Shown piece after piece: positions 7,706-16,701 of a stretch of 64,000 nucleotides of DNA (position 1 is the first letter of the stretch; every line of letters begins with the position of its first letter). Below the pieces are notes generated by a model, which had not been told where the DNA came from, ran no database searches, and worked only from the letters and a program-made list of their open reading frames with translations. The stretch comes from Nocardia aurantia (GTDB lineage Bacteria > Actinomycetota > Actinomycetes > Mycobacteriales > Mycobacteriaceae), in assembly GCF_009604425.1 (NCBI RefSeq), contig NZ_WEGI01000001.1:682001-746000 (forward strand), written 5' to 3'. Position numbers and translations under genes: made by a program.

Positions 7706-9606
7706 TTCTCCACCACCGGCCGCACCGCACCCGGTGCATCGCCCAGTGCCTCATCGAGATTCTCGGTTGTCTTGAGGTATTCCGGCCGCTTGTGCTCCTT
7801 GTTCTGCTGCCCGTGCCCGCCGCCGTGCGCGCCCGGGCTCATGCCCGGCGCCCCGGCACTCGTGGCGGCGGAGGAAGCCAGACCGGCGCGTCCGGTCGTG
7901 GCGGAGTCCGTGGTCGCGGCAGCAGCGCGGGGGAAGAGGCGCTGGGTGGCGGCGCTGTTTCTCGGACCTTCGGCCGCGGATCCCGCGCCTAGACCCGCTC
8001 GCCCCGACCCGGCGCCACCGCCGGCCGCGCCACCACCGGCACCGATGCCGGACTTACCCAATTCGTCAGCGGCTGTATTGGGCAGGCCGGCGGCGAGAGC
8101 GGCGGCCTGAGTCGATTGCTGAGCGGCTTGTTGCAGCGCCTGCTGTGCCGTCTGGGCGGCGGTCTGCAGACCCTGCTGGATTGCCGATGCTCCCTGCTGC
8201 GCCACCTGTGAACCTTGCTGTGCCGCCTGCTGCAACGCTTGTGCGCCTTGTTGCAGCATGCTCTGCAACTGCTGGGACTGGTCGGGCTGTTGTGTTTGTG
8301 GTTCGGTGACGGGCTGCTGGTCGGCCGCCGGATCGCCGGGTTGGTCGACTTTCGGCGCGCCGTCGAGGCCGGGGCCACCACCGAGAGACCCGGGATCCAG
8401 CGCTGCCTTCTGATCCCCCGACCCCGAACCCGACAGCGCCGAAACCGGCGATACCGGGGCAGTGGGCGGAGCCACGGGGGGAGCGACCGGTGGCACCACC
8501 GGATTCGGCTGTGAGGGGACCAGCGACGAAGTATTTCCCCCTTGCGGAAGTGGCATCACGGGAATCGCCGCACTCGCCGATTGCGCGCCCTCCACATACC
8601 ATTCGGTCCATTTTGTCCGGTACGCGTTGAGCATGCTGTCCAACAGCTTGGGTGTGTAACCGACCTCGGCAGCCTTCTGCTCGAAGGAAACTTCGGGAAG
8701 ATATTCTTGCAGTTTCGTGAGCCAGCCGACCGAGTCCGTCAGATTGTCGCTGATGATCTGCATAGCGCGGGTGAGGGATTCCAGCTCATTTCTGACATAT
8801 CGCCCGATCGCTTCGCGGGCGGCTGTGCTCGAATCGCCGTGCCAATATTCGTTGTTGTTCAGGATGGCGGTCGCTTTTTCCTGGAATATGGCTCTTCCGG
8901 TGTGCAGGACGTTGACGAAGCCGAGCCAGTCCTGCGCTGCCTGTTGAATCTTGCCGATCTCGCCCGACATGACCTTGTAATGATTGAAGAAATCGTTCCA
9001 GACCAGGTCGCTACTTCTTTCGAGGTTGACCGGCGACCCGTCGGGAACCACTCCGATCGCACGCATCTCGTTTGCGAGTTGCTCCAACTCGGGCAGGCCC
9101 TTGAGTTTGTCATCGAAGTCCGGCAGGTACGAAAGTTTGCCGTTCGAAACTTCCAGAGCTCCGCTGTCGGGCTGGTGAAAGGGTGCGGCGTTCGGGGACT
9201 TGGAGTCGACCCAGCGCGGAACATGCACGCTTCCCGGCGTGAACGACTCACCGGCCGGAAGTGAGTTGGACCGCATCTTGGTGAATACGTCTGCGCTCTG
9301 GTCCTCCGTCTCGTACAAGACTTTTCCGGCCCAGATGAACGTCTGTGCCAAGTTCTCGAGGATGGCCAGATGTTGGGCGACGACACCATCGCGGAGTTGG
9401 GATGCGGCATGCCTGAACTTTTCGCCGAGCTGATGCCCGGACGGCACCGGGCTGAAGTCAGGAGTGGCCAGCACGTGATCGAGGTTTCTGGTGACCTGGT
9501 CGAAAGACTCCGTGAAATCGACACAATAACCGGCCATCTTCGTTGCGGCCGCGTTGTCGAAGACGACATCTCGAATGGACGACCAACCGTCCTCTATCCC
9601 ACCCAT
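7702..9606 (-). CDS. Predicted T7SS substrate with Gln/Ala-rich coiled-coil tail
   Basis: A 634-aa protein. Residues 1-345 are helical and include a WXG/LXG-like N-terminal region (MAGYCVDFTESFDQVTRNL) and a further helical bundle (GRYVRNELESLTRAMQIISDNL). From about 346 it becomes Pro/Gly/Ser-rich. At about 435-510 it is a dense Gln/Ala coiled coil with repeating QQ-ALQQAAQQ steps, and the final part is Gly-rich with a charged end. There is no Sec signal. The overlap with EspG downstream and the two membrane ATPase-propeller genes upstream suggest one functional unit, perhaps a PPE-like or EspB-like secreted protein. The family itself is not recognised. Confidence 0.7.
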   Translation of the reverse strand: MGGIEDGWSSIRDVVFDNAAATKMAGYCVDFTESFDQVTRNLDHVLATPDFSPVPSGHQLGEKFRHAASQLRDGVVAQHLAILENLAQTFIWAGKVLYETEDQSADVFTKMRSNSLPAGESFTPGSVHVPRWVDSKSPNAAPFHQPDSGALEVSNGKLSYLPDFDDKLKGLPELEQLANEMRAIGVVPDGSPVNLERSSDLVWNDFFNHYKVMSGEIGKIQQAAQDWLGFVNVLHTGRAIFQEKATAILNNNEYWHGDSSTAAREAIGRYVRNELESLTRAMQIISDNLTDSVGWLTKLQEYLPEVSFEQKAAEVGYTPKLLDSMLNAYRTKWTEWYVEGAQSASAAIPVMPLPQGGNTSSLVPSQPNPVVPPVAPPVAPPTAPVSPVSALSGSGSGDQKAALDPGSLGGGPGLDGAPKVDQPGDPAADQQPVTEPQTQQPDQSQQLQSMLQQGAQALQQAAQQGSQVAQQGASAIQQGLQTAAQTAQQALQQAAQQSTQAAALAAGLPNTAADELGKSGIGAGGGAAGGGAGSGRAGLGAGSAAEGPRNSAATQRLFPRAAAATTDSATTGRAGLASSAATSAGAPGMSPGAHGGGHGQQNKEHKRPEYLKTTENLDEALGDAPGAVRPVVEK

Positions 9607-9682
9607 GGAAATTTCCCCTCCGGATCCAATTTTTCAATCGAGACGGTGTATTCGGCCAACCGCCGGTGGCGCTCAGGTTCGC

Positions 9683-11968
9683 TCACGGCCCGATCACCGT
9701 CAGCGAGTCGGCTCCCAATGCGTACAAGGTGTGCGATGCCGTATCGACGGCAAGTTGCAGACTTTCGATCATGGTGCGACCCGCCGGTATTCTGGTGACG
9801 ATCGCGGCGGAAGAGGTGTCGAGTACCAGGACGAGGCCCCCGGCGGACGGAGTTCCTATACAATCTCCGATGAACTCCGCATCGATCGACGGATCGAATA
9901 CAATGCTGCCGGACCCGGATCCTGCGGCAATGATTTTCGTCGCGGCTCGGCCCCTGATGTCGACGATACTCAGAGACAAATGATATCCAGGATCGGTGGG
10001 CTCGCCGCGGCCGGGTGCGGAAAGAACGTGAAGGGTGCCATTCGTGGGTTCGACAGCCATCTGATAAACGGTGCCGGCGAATGGAATGCTCGAGCCGTCC
10101 GCCTGTCCGTTCCGGGCCATCGGAACGATGTTGTGGCCGCTCAGCGCGAATAGTCTGTGGCTCCCGGAATCGACTGCCAGCCTGGTGATCTGATAGCTCG
10201 TCGGCGTGTTCGAAACGATCGCATGCGTGGAAGTGTCCACCGCCACAATCGTCGCCGGGCCGCCGACTCCCCTGACCACATCTTCCACGGCGCAGTAGAG
10301 CACATGATCGGCCGCGTCGAGCGACATGGTGGTCAGCCAATGGCCCAGAGGTATCGTCGCGACTATCGTGTTCGATCGAGTATCGATCGTCTCGAGTGCG
10401 CTGTCGCTTTCGCCCGTGCTCACACCGACGAAGATCAAGGAATTGGCCCGATCGGCGACCAGTCCCAGAATGCGCTTGCCGACGGTGATCACTGTCGAAA
10501 CCTTCTCGGTCGTCGGGTCGACCACCCAGATGGTTCGGTCGTCGCCTGCGATATAGACGCCTTGATCGGCCAGCGCGATGTAGTTGGGGTTGTTGCCGAT
10601 CGGCAGGGTCGATCGCGCGGCCAACTTGGCGAGCGCCGAATCGGATTGTCCCCGCTCGCTCGAAAACCACGCGGCTGCGGCCGCCGCGCCGGCCACCAGC
10701 GCCAGCGCGATCACACAGCCGATGACGATCAGAGGTGTACGCCGGCGGGGCTTCCGAGGATCCTGCCATGGCGACCGCACATGTGCCTGTGGCGCGGATC
10801 GGATCCGGGGAGGCCGCTGCTCCCGCCCCCGGTCCGGGTCTCTGGAGTGCTCGGTAGGCCGAACTTCATCGGGCGCTCGAAGGATTTCGGCTACCGAAGT
10901 GACCAGCGCACCGCGGGCGGCTGCCCCCGGCTCGTCCGCTGTTACGGCCGGGCACAGCTCTCGCACAGCGCGTTGTACCGCAGGTATGAACGTGCAACCA
11001 CCGGCCAGATGAATTACTCCGATATCGCCGGCATGCGTTGCTCCTGCGGATAGCAACGTGGCCCTCGCGAAGTCGACCGCGCGTGCGACGTCCGCGAGAA
11101 TGATCGACTCGAATTGCTCTCGGGTAAGCCCGATCTCCCGGCGCGAATCTGCGAAGACGAGACCGATTGTTGCCGGCGCGTCGGTCGACAATGCCTCCTT
11201 GGCGGCATGGGCCGACGCCATCAGATCTCGGAACTCGTCTCCATTCCGATCGGTAAGGCGCGTAACGACTTCAGGCGCGGATTCGGCGAATTGTGTTTCC
11301 GCCCAACGTCTGATCGCATCATCGAACCCGCGGCCGTTGATCTCACCGGTACTCTGTGCAGCCGACGATCTCGGGTATCCGTACTCGTCGACCGTGAACA
11401 CCGCTACATCGAGGCTTCCCGCACCGAGATCGAACACCGCGGCGCGGGTGCCGGACGGAGCTCGATCGAGCGAACGATGCAGTTGCAGGACCGCACGGGC
11501 GGAGTCGATCGTCCGGATCAGCTCGGGAGAATAGCCGAGAATACGCGCCGACTCGGCCAGAAGTGTGATCTGCGCCGGCTGCCAGAAAGGCGGGTGAACC
11601 AGCACGATACCTTCGGGCCGTTCTCCGCCCGCGTCGAGTTGTGCGCGACGCGTCACATAGCCGAGGACCGCGGCGAGCAGGGAAACGACCGATACATCGC
11701 CGTGGACCGTCCGCACGGTCGTGTGCCCCATGGTTATCCACCGGCCCGGTGCGGCGATCAACCCCTGCGGATCTGTCAGGCCCGAGAGCTGCGCGTCTTC
11801 GCCGACGACTATCTGCGCGGGGGACCGGACATGGACAACCGATGGCAGCCGGCTCGAGCCGGAGTCCGTGAGGGCGAGCAAACGTGGCGGGCCTCCCCCA
11901 CTATCGGAACGACCTGCCACGATGTTTTCGGTGCCGATGTCGACACTCAACCAATAGCGCTGGCTCAT
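9683..11968 (-). CDS. Hsp70-like ATPase fused through a TM helix to a YVTN beta-propeller (paralog B)
   Basis: A 761-aa type I-like chimera starting at ATG 11968 (MSQRYWLSVDIGTENIV). Residues 1-365 are an actin/Hsp70-type nucleotide-binding domain: phosphate-1 VDIGTEN (9-15), phosphate-2 FDLGAGSLDV (179-188), GEINGRGFDDAI, and the adenosine motif LAGGCTFIPAVQ (321-332). The substrate-binding domain of true DnaK is absent. A basic Pro-rich stretch leads to a TM helix at about 412-436. An outside YVTN-like propeller follows at about 455-761, with repeated units such as VYIAGDDRTIWVVDPTTEKV and LETIDTRSNTIVATIPLG. It is the second gene of a tight minus-strand pair (16-base gap from paralog A) and precedes the 634-aa/EspG genes. 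Function unknown. Confidence 0.8.
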   Translation of the reverse strand: MSQRYWLSVDIGTENIVAGRSDSGGGPPRLLALTDSGSSRLPSVVHVRSPAQIVVGEDAQLSGLTDPQGLIAAPGRWITMGHTTVRTVHGDVSVVSLLAAVLGYVTRRAQLDAGGERPEGIVLVHPPFWQPAQITLLAESARILGYSPELIRTIDSARAVLQLHRSLDRAPSGTRAAVFDLGAGSLDVAVFTVDEYGYPRSSAAQSTGEINGRGFDDAIRRWAETQFAESAPEVVTRLTDRNGDEFRDLMASAHAAKEALSTDAPATIGLVFADSRREIGLTREQFESIILADVARAVDFARATLLSAGATHAGDIGVIHLAGGCTFIPAVQRAVRELCPAVTADEPGAAARGALVTSVAEILRAPDEVRPTEHSRDPDRGREQRPPRIRSAPQAHVRSPWQDPRKPRRRTPLIVIGCVIALALVAGAAAAAAWFSSERGQSDSALAKLAARSTLPIGNNPNYIALADQGVYIAGDDRTIWVVDPTTEKVSTVITVGKRILGLVADRANSLIFVGVSTGESDSALETIDTRSNTIVATIPLGHWLTTMSLDAADHVLYCAVEDVVRGVGGPATIVAVDTSTHAIVSNTPTSYQITRLAVDSGSHRLFALSGHNIVPMARNGQADGSSIPFAGTVYQMAVEPTNGTLHVLSAPGRGEPTDPGYHLSLSIVDIRGRAATKIIAAGSGSGSIVFDPSIDAEFIGDCIGTPSAGGLVLVLDTSSAAIVTRIPAGRTMIESLQLAVDTASHTLYALGADSLTVIGP

Positions 11969-11984
11969 GTGTGGTTTCTCCGCA

Positions 11985-14006
11985 TCATCGCCCTGGCAGG
12001 ACCAGCACCTTGTCGAAATCGCAGGCGACATAGACGGCGGCTGATCCGCCACTCGAAGCCAGGCCGTGGCAGGCGGCGTCGGCGCCGATCTCGATCGTAT
12101 CGACAACGGATCGTTTCGATGTGTCCAGTACTGCTATCGACTCGTTCTCCGCGGTGCCACGGGTGGCATATGCGAGATGTTTGGTCTGATCGACGATGAC
12201 GGCCTCGGTGAGGGAGCCGGGATTCGGTACGGTTGCTACCGATCCGGCCGTGGATGTATCGATGAAATAAATGACGTCCTTGGCGGTGGCGAGGACCATT
12301 TTGTCCGTGACATCGACTGCGACATCGAACGCTCCGTTCGGTAACGCGATATTACTGGATACCGTGGTGGTATCCAGATTTACGAGCACCAGGCCCGCGG
12401 TGGGCGTCGCTTTCGATGGTTCCAGATAGTCGCCGGCGATATATGCGATTCGACTCTGGGGATCGAGTGCGATTTTCGACGCGTTGTAGCCGATCGGGAC
12501 AGCGGACTTCACGGTGAGGGATTGGGCGTCTATCACCATCAGTTTGCTGGAGGCGTTCGGTTGATTGTCGCCGGATCTCGTATTGGCGACGTACACGTTG
12601 TGGTTCGCCGGGTCGACGGCTACTGCTCGTGACGCCAGGCCCGTCGGAATCTGTGTGACGACACGATTGGTGATCGTGTCGATGACGGATAGAAGCGACT
12701 TCTGGTTCTCCGGCGGGACCGATTTTCCCCACCCGACGCTGTAAACCCGGTGAAGCGCAGGATCGATCGCGATGCCGACTGGTCCCTCGGACACCGAAAC
12801 GGTGGCCGTGACTGTGCGTGTTCTACCGTCTATGACGGAGACCGTATTGTCATGCCGATTGTTCACATAGATGTTGCCGGACGTGGGGTCCACCGCGATT
12901 TCGTTGTAGTCGTCGGACATTCCGACCCGAATCGTCTGAAATCGGCCGGTACCGTCGTCGATCGCTTCCTTCTTGCCGTGCGACGAGAGGTAGACGGCGG
13001 ATGCGGCAACCACCGCCAGCAGTGTCAGGGCGGCGCCGACCCAGGCCGTTGCGGTCACCGCACGCCGCCGTGGTCGTCGCTGCGCTGATCGCGGCGGGTG
13101 GCCCGACGTGCCCTGGCGGTCCGGTGCGATCGGCGGATCGACCGTCGATGATCCGTTGGCCGCGGTCGACGGCCCGACCACCGCCCCTACGGCGGCTGTG
13201 GATTCCGGCTCGTCGGAGACCGTGAGCGGCGCGATCTCTGCGAGCAGGGAACGCAGTGACGGTGTCGCGGACAGTTCGCCGGCCGGGTACAGGGTCACCA
13301 GTTCCGATTCGCCGCTGATACCGGCTTGTTCGATGGTGGCGGCGGTGAATCGGGCGATCCGTGAGGCGTCGACCGGTGCACCGCCGAATTGCGAATCTCG
13401 TTGCGATGTGACGGTGTGCAGTACACCGTTCGCCGCGGCGACGAGGACGGTCACCTCGACCCCGTCGTCGCCGGCGTCGACCACTACCAGGCGAGAACCC
13501 GAGGCGATGCGACCGTGGCCGTGGACGACTGCCGCGGGCTCGGGGATGATCCGGATTCGGTCGGGTGTGAATCCGATCTGCCGCGCTGCCCCGACGAGAA
13601 TCGAAATGCGGCCGGGATCCCAGGATTGAGGGTGCGTGAGAACCAGGCCGGTCGGCGCGCCGCCGGCGCCGCGTGCGCGCCGCATCACCTCGAACAGGAC
13701 TGCCGCAATGACATTCGTTGCGGGCACCGAGATCCCGTTCGGAAAACGAAAGTCATTCTGCCCCAGTGCAATCCATCGTCTCGGCTGGATGATCAGGCCG
13801 GGATGCGCGGTATGCAGGCGAGCTGCGGCCGAATCACCCGCGTGAATCACCGAATTCGATTCGACCACCACTGCGGACGACATCGACGATCCGTGGTCCG
13901 ACAAACGGACGGGTTGTGGTTCGCCGTAGTCGTCGACCAGGACCGCGGTTACCGAGTCGACACCGAGGACGATTCCAAGCCGGCCCGGTGTTGCCACCCC
14001 CTGCAT
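11985..14006 (-). CDS. Reduced Hsp70-like domain with TM helix and YVTN beta-propeller (paralog A)
   Basis: A 673-aa protein starting at ATG 14006 behind a strong AAAGGGGG ribosome site. It shares the architecture of its neighbour: a cytoplasmic actin/Hsp70-like part (1-280), a TM helix at about 318-341 and a YVTN propeller (about 355-673; for example NIYVNNRHDNTVSVIDG and VYVANTRSGDN). The ATPase part is eroded: phosphate-1 is VLGVDSVTA, phosphate-2 is VVDAGDDGVEV, and the adenosine-motif subdomain is largely missing. It may therefore bind but not hydrolyse nucleotide, or act as a regulatory partner of paralog B. First gene of the minus-strand unit, divergent from the ESX core operon. Confidence 0.78.
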   Translation of the reverse strand: MQGVATPGRLGIVLGVDSVTAVLVDDYGEPQPVRLSDHGSSMSSAVVVESNSVIHAGDSAAARLHTAHPGLIIQPRRWIALGQNDFRFPNGISVPATNVIAAVLFEVMRRARGAGGAPTGLVLTHPQSWDPGRISILVGAARQIGFTPDRIRIIPEPAAVVHGHGRIASGSRLVVVDAGDDGVEVTVLVAAANGVLHTVTSQRDSQFGGAPVDASRIARFTAATIEQAGISGESELVTLYPAGELSATPSLRSLLAEIAPLTVSDEPESTAAVGAVVGPSTAANGSSTVDPPIAPDRQGTSGHPPRSAQRRPRRRAVTATAWVGAALTLLAVVAASAVYLSSHGKKEAIDDGTGRFQTIRVGMSDDYNEIAVDPTSGNIYVNNRHDNTVSVIDGRTRTVTATVSVSEGPVGIAIDPALHRVYSVGWGKSVPPENQKSLLSVIDTITNRVVTQIPTGLASRAVAVDPANHNVYVANTRSGDNQPNASSKLMVIDAQSLTVKSAVPIGYNASKIALDPQSRIAYIAGDYLEPSKATPTAGLVLVNLDTTTVSSNIALPNGAFDVAVDVTDKMVLATAKDVIYFIDTSTAGSVATVPNPGSLTEAVIVDQTKHLAYATRGTAENESIAVLDTSKRSVVDTIEIGADAACHGLASSGGSAAVYVACDFDKVLVLPGR

Positions 14007-14139
14007 GCAGACCCCCTTCTTTCTGGTGCGGCGCCAATAGTACTGCGACCCGGTCGGTTCGGTGTGCGGGCCGTGTGGACGCACGGCCGGGGAAGAGCGT
14101 GCCCGCAGCCGAATACCGCTGGCGCACATGAGCCGTGGG

Positions 14140-14148
14140 TGCTATACC
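14140..14148 (+). promoter_or_regulatory. Possible extended -10 of the ESX accessory operon
   Basis: The divergent 173-base gap between the paralog A start (14006) and the EspD-like gene (14180) holds TGC-TATACC at 14140-14148, an extended -10 look-alike. A strong AGGAGGGG ribosome site follows at 14162-14169. No convincing -35 is seen, so this is only a candidate. Confidence 0.3.
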
Positions 14149-14179
14149 TGTTGTGCTACACAGGAGGGGAGTTAGAAGC

Positions 14180-14557
14180 ATGGGTGATCCAGATCCGCCG
14201 GGCGAGGACTGCGCCGGTGAAGACTCGGATCGATGGCCTACATACACCGCTGCCTCGGTGACCGGTTCGATCGTGGTGCGGACCACGGAACAGGGTCTGC
14301 CGCTGGGGATTCGGATCGAGGCGTCCGAGTTGTACGGCAAGGATCCGATGCAGTTGGCCGGTGAGGTGCTTCGGTTGTGTCAGCGGTCCGCCAATCGGGC
14401 GGGGCTCGCTCGGCGGAAGCAGTTGGAGGCGGCCGGGATCGGTGCTGCGAGTCTCGCGCACAGTGGGCTGCCTACGGAGGCCGAGCTGGCTCGGCAGGAG
14501 ATCGTCGAGGAGCAGGACTACGACACGGAGCCGCAGAGCTGGCTTCGGTCGATCTGA
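14180..14557 (+). CDS. EspD-like ESX-associated small protein
   Basis: A 125-aa cytosolic protein starting at ATG 14180, 10 bases after AGGAGGGG. An acidic head (about 1-22) is followed by a beta segment (VTGSIVVRTTEQGLPLGIRIEASEL) and a long helix (MQLAGEVLRLCQRSANRAGLARRKQLEAAG), then an acidic tail. The layout of a short beta-meander with a conserved helix resembles mycobacterial EspD, which stabilises secreted Esp substrates. The resemblance is architectural, not close. It leads a plus-strand run that includes YbaB-like, EspC-like, PE, PPE, EspG and Esx genes, which supports a helper role in ESX export. Confidence 0.5.
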   Translation: MGDPDPPGEDCAGEDSDRWPTYTAASVTGSIVVRTTEQGLPLGIRIEASELYGKDPMQLAGEVLRLCQRSANRAGLARRKQLEAAGIGAASLAHSGLPTEAELARQEIVEEQDYDTEPQSWLRSI

Positions 14558-14575
14558 CGTATCGAGGGGTGGGCA

Positions 14576-14887
14576 ATGATCGAATCGATGGACGACCTGG
14601 AGGGTCTGGTTCGTCGGCAGTTGTATCGGATGCAGGGGTTCTCGGAGGATGTGGCGCGTGTGCGGGCGCGCGAGGTCTCCGAGGACGGTGCCATCGCGGT
14701 CGAGGTCGACGGTAACGGGGCTTTACGGAATCTCGAGTTCTCGGGTGACATTTCGCGTATGTCGCCGGAGGAGTTCGAGCGGGTCCTCGTGGATACCGCG
14801 AATGCGGCTGCGCAGCAGGCTTTTGCTCGCCTCTCCGAGTTGATCACCGACTTCAACGGCGAGCGCTCGGAGCAGGTCGGCGGATAA
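14576..14887 (+). CDS. YbaB/EbfC-family small protein
   Basis: A 103-aa protein with the YbaB layout: helix MDDLEGLVRRQLYRM, beta-strands DGAIAVEVDGNGALRNLEFSG, then a C-terminal helix SPEEFERVLVDTANAAAQQAF. The family makes DNA-binding dimers in other bacteria. In ESX clusters, homologs sit next to Esp substrates and their role is unknown. It lies 18 bases after the EspD-like gene and 84 bases before the EspC-like gene. It lacks the long acidic extension of the other copy at 3100. Confidence 0.75.
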   Translation: MIESMDDLEGLVRRQLYRMQGFSEDVARVRAREVSEDGAIAVEVDGNGALRNLEFSGDISRMSPEEFERVLVDTANAAAQQAFARLSELITDFNGERSEQVGG

Positions 14888-14971
14888 GCCGTCGATTCGC
14901 GAAGAGATTCTGGCGCAACCACTTTCATTTCTGTAACGTCATACGATCGACACTTCCGGGAGGGAAATCCA

Positions 14972-15292
14972 ATGGGCGATCTGAAAGCAGATCCCGCGGC
15001 CATTGCGGCATTCGGTAGTCAGCACGCCGGGATGGCGGGGCAGGTGGCGGGTTCCGCCGCGGCGGATGTCGTGGGGTCGCTGGCCGCCGCGGTGCCGGTG
15101 TTCGGGCTGATCGGGCAGGACTTCCTGGCCGCGTTCGCGCAGGCGCAGTTCAGCTTCCTGCAGTCCAGTGCCGAGATCGCCGCTGTGCACGCCGGTATCG
15201 CCACGGGCGCGCTCGAGGGTGCGGCCTCGTACACGGGTACCGAACTCGGCAACGCGAATTCGTTCGTCTCGAGTATCGCCGGCCTGTTGTGA
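14972..15292 (+). CDS. EspC-type T7SS substrate
   Basis: A 106-aa protein beginning MGDLKADPAAIAAFGSQHAGMAGQV, with a helix, an Ala/Gly-rich turn (AAAVPVFGLIGQDFLAAF) and a second helix (EIAAVHAGIATGALEGAASY). This is the helix-turn-helix layout of EspC (T7SS_ESX_EspC) proteins, small exported partners needed for co-secretion in ESX-1 of mycobacteria. A GGGAGGG ribosome site precedes the ATG. Its stop overlaps the start of the 461-aa gene by four bases, so the two products are probably made together and may form an export pair. Confidence 0.7.
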   Translation: MGDLKADPAAIAAFGSQHAGMAGQVAGSAAADVVGSLAAAVPVFGLIGQDFLAAFAQAQFSFLQSSAEIAAVHAGIATGALEGAASYTGTELGNANSFVSSIAGLL

Positions 15293-16674
15293 CCACTCCG
15301 GCCGTGGGGGCGGTGGGCGGCCACCTCGATCCGACGGTGCTGGATGTGCTGCGCGGCAGTCCGATCGGGCCCATGCTGGATCGTCCGGTGTCGGATATGT
15401 TGCGGGATGCGGGATTACCGCAACTGCCGGCCATGCCGCAGTTGCCGCCGCTGCCGCAGTTGCCGCCGCTGCCCAGCATCGATCCCTCGGCGCTGATCCA
15501 GCCGGCGCTGCAACTGTTGCAGGCCTTCGGATCCGGCAAACTCGGTGGCGGGGGCCTGGATCCGACGCAGTTGCTGTCGTCGGTCGCGAACGCGCTGATG
15601 TCGACGGCGACGCAGGGGGCGCACGCGAACGCCGCGGTCGCGCCGAACTGGAACAGCGACGCCTCCGACAAGGCGCAGCACAAGAGCGATCAGGCGCAGC
15701 AGGACAGCGTGAAGGTCGCCGATCAGGGACAGCAGCAGAAGGGGATCCTGTTGCAGGCGCAGCAGGTGGTGGCGGAGGGAGCCGCCGAACTCACGGCCGT
15801 GATCCAGAAGTTCATCGCCGAAGTGGTTGCGGGCGGGGTCTTCCTGTTCACGCCGGTGGGGATCCCGTTGCTGATGGGGATGGCGACCGAGGCCGTCGGG
15901 GAGGCGACCACGATCGCGGCCAAGACCCGTGGCGAACTGACCGTGCAGACGGCGCAGATGGCCGCGGCCGGGATGAAGATCTTCATCGACGGCGTGCCCG
16001 ACCTCGGTGAGGTCTCCGGCCTGGCCTCGCAGGCGGTGAATCTCGTGCAGCCGTATCTGGAGCAGGGCGCGCAGGCCGCCACACAGGTCGCGTCGGTCGG
16101 CGAACAGGCGGTGAGTCAGGCGGTCTCGGCGGGGCAGCAGGCGATCAGTCAAGGCGCGCAGGCATTGTCGAGCGCGGCGAGTTCGGCCCTCGGACCGGCG
16201 GAGCAGGCGTTGAGCGGGGCGTCGACCCAGGCGGTCTCGGCCGCCGAGAACGCGGCGCAGCTCGGTAGCGCCGCCGCCGGCGAGACGGCCGGTGGTGGCG
16301 TGGCGGGCATCGGCGGGATGCCGCTGGGCGGGACGGGTGGTGGCGGCGGTGGCTGGCAGGGCGGTGGCCCGCGGGCCGGGTTGCCCTCGCTGGGGCAGCC
16401 GCACGCACCGCGCACCGGCCAGACCGAGGAAACCGAGACCGAGACAACGACAACCACGACGACGACCGCGGCTCCCGGCATGATGCCCGGCGCCGGCCTG
16501 GCCGGGGCCGCGCGCCCGGGCGAGGGTGGATCCAACGACGAACACCGCCCGAATCTCGTCACCAGCGCTCACGGCGACGAGGTCGTGGGCACGATCGAGG
16601 GGGTCTCGCTGCCGGTGGTCGGCGCGGCCGAACCGATGCCCGAGCCACCGCCCGACAAAGAGCTCACGCTCTGA
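15289..16674 (+). CDS. Predicted ESX substrate with hydrophobic core and Ser/Ala/Gln coiled coil
   Basis: A 461-aa protein with a GTG start (GTGA overlap with the EspC-like stop). The N-terminal part has a Pro-Gln-Leu repeat (LPQLPAMPQLPPLPQLPPL, about 42-60). A central region holds a hydrophobic hairpin (VVAGGVFLFTPVGIPLLMGMATEAVG, about 183-208). A long Ala/Gln/Ser coiled coil (VSQAVSAGQQAISQGAQALSSA) is followed by a Gly-rich then acidic tail with a run of threonines. No Sec signal. The organisation resembles EspA/EspB-like partners of EspC, but no family is assigned. A PE gene follows after 27 bases. Confidence 0.65.
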   Translation: MTTPAVGAVGGHLDPTVLDVLRGSPIGPMLDRPVSDMLRDAGLPQLPAMPQLPPLPQLPPLPSIDPSALIQPALQLLQAFGSGKLGGGGLDPTQLLSSVANALMSTATQGAHANAAVAPNWNSDASDKAQHKSDQAQQDSVKVADQGQQQKGILLQAQQVVAEGAAELTAVIQKFIAEVVAGGVFLFTPVGIPLLMGMATEAVGEATTIAAKTRGELTVQTAQMAAAGMKIFIDGVPDLGEVSGLASQAVNLVQPYLEQGAQAATQVASVGEQAVSQAVSAGQQAISQGAQALSSAASSALGPAEQALSGASTQAVSAAENAAQLGSAAAGETAGGGVAGIGGMPLGGTGGGGGGWQGGGPRAGLPSLGQPHAPRTGQTEETETETTTTTTTTAAPGMMPGAGLAGAARPGEGGSNDEHRPNLVTSAHGDEVVGTIEGVSLPVVGAAEPMPEPPPDKELTL

Positions 16675-16701
16675 ATTTCCGCTAGGAACAGGAGAATTGC
16701 C

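Noticed and set aside
14007..14179. Small RNA or riboswitch in the divergent gap
   Set aside because: No stable structure beyond short hairpins and no known riboswitch motif was seen.
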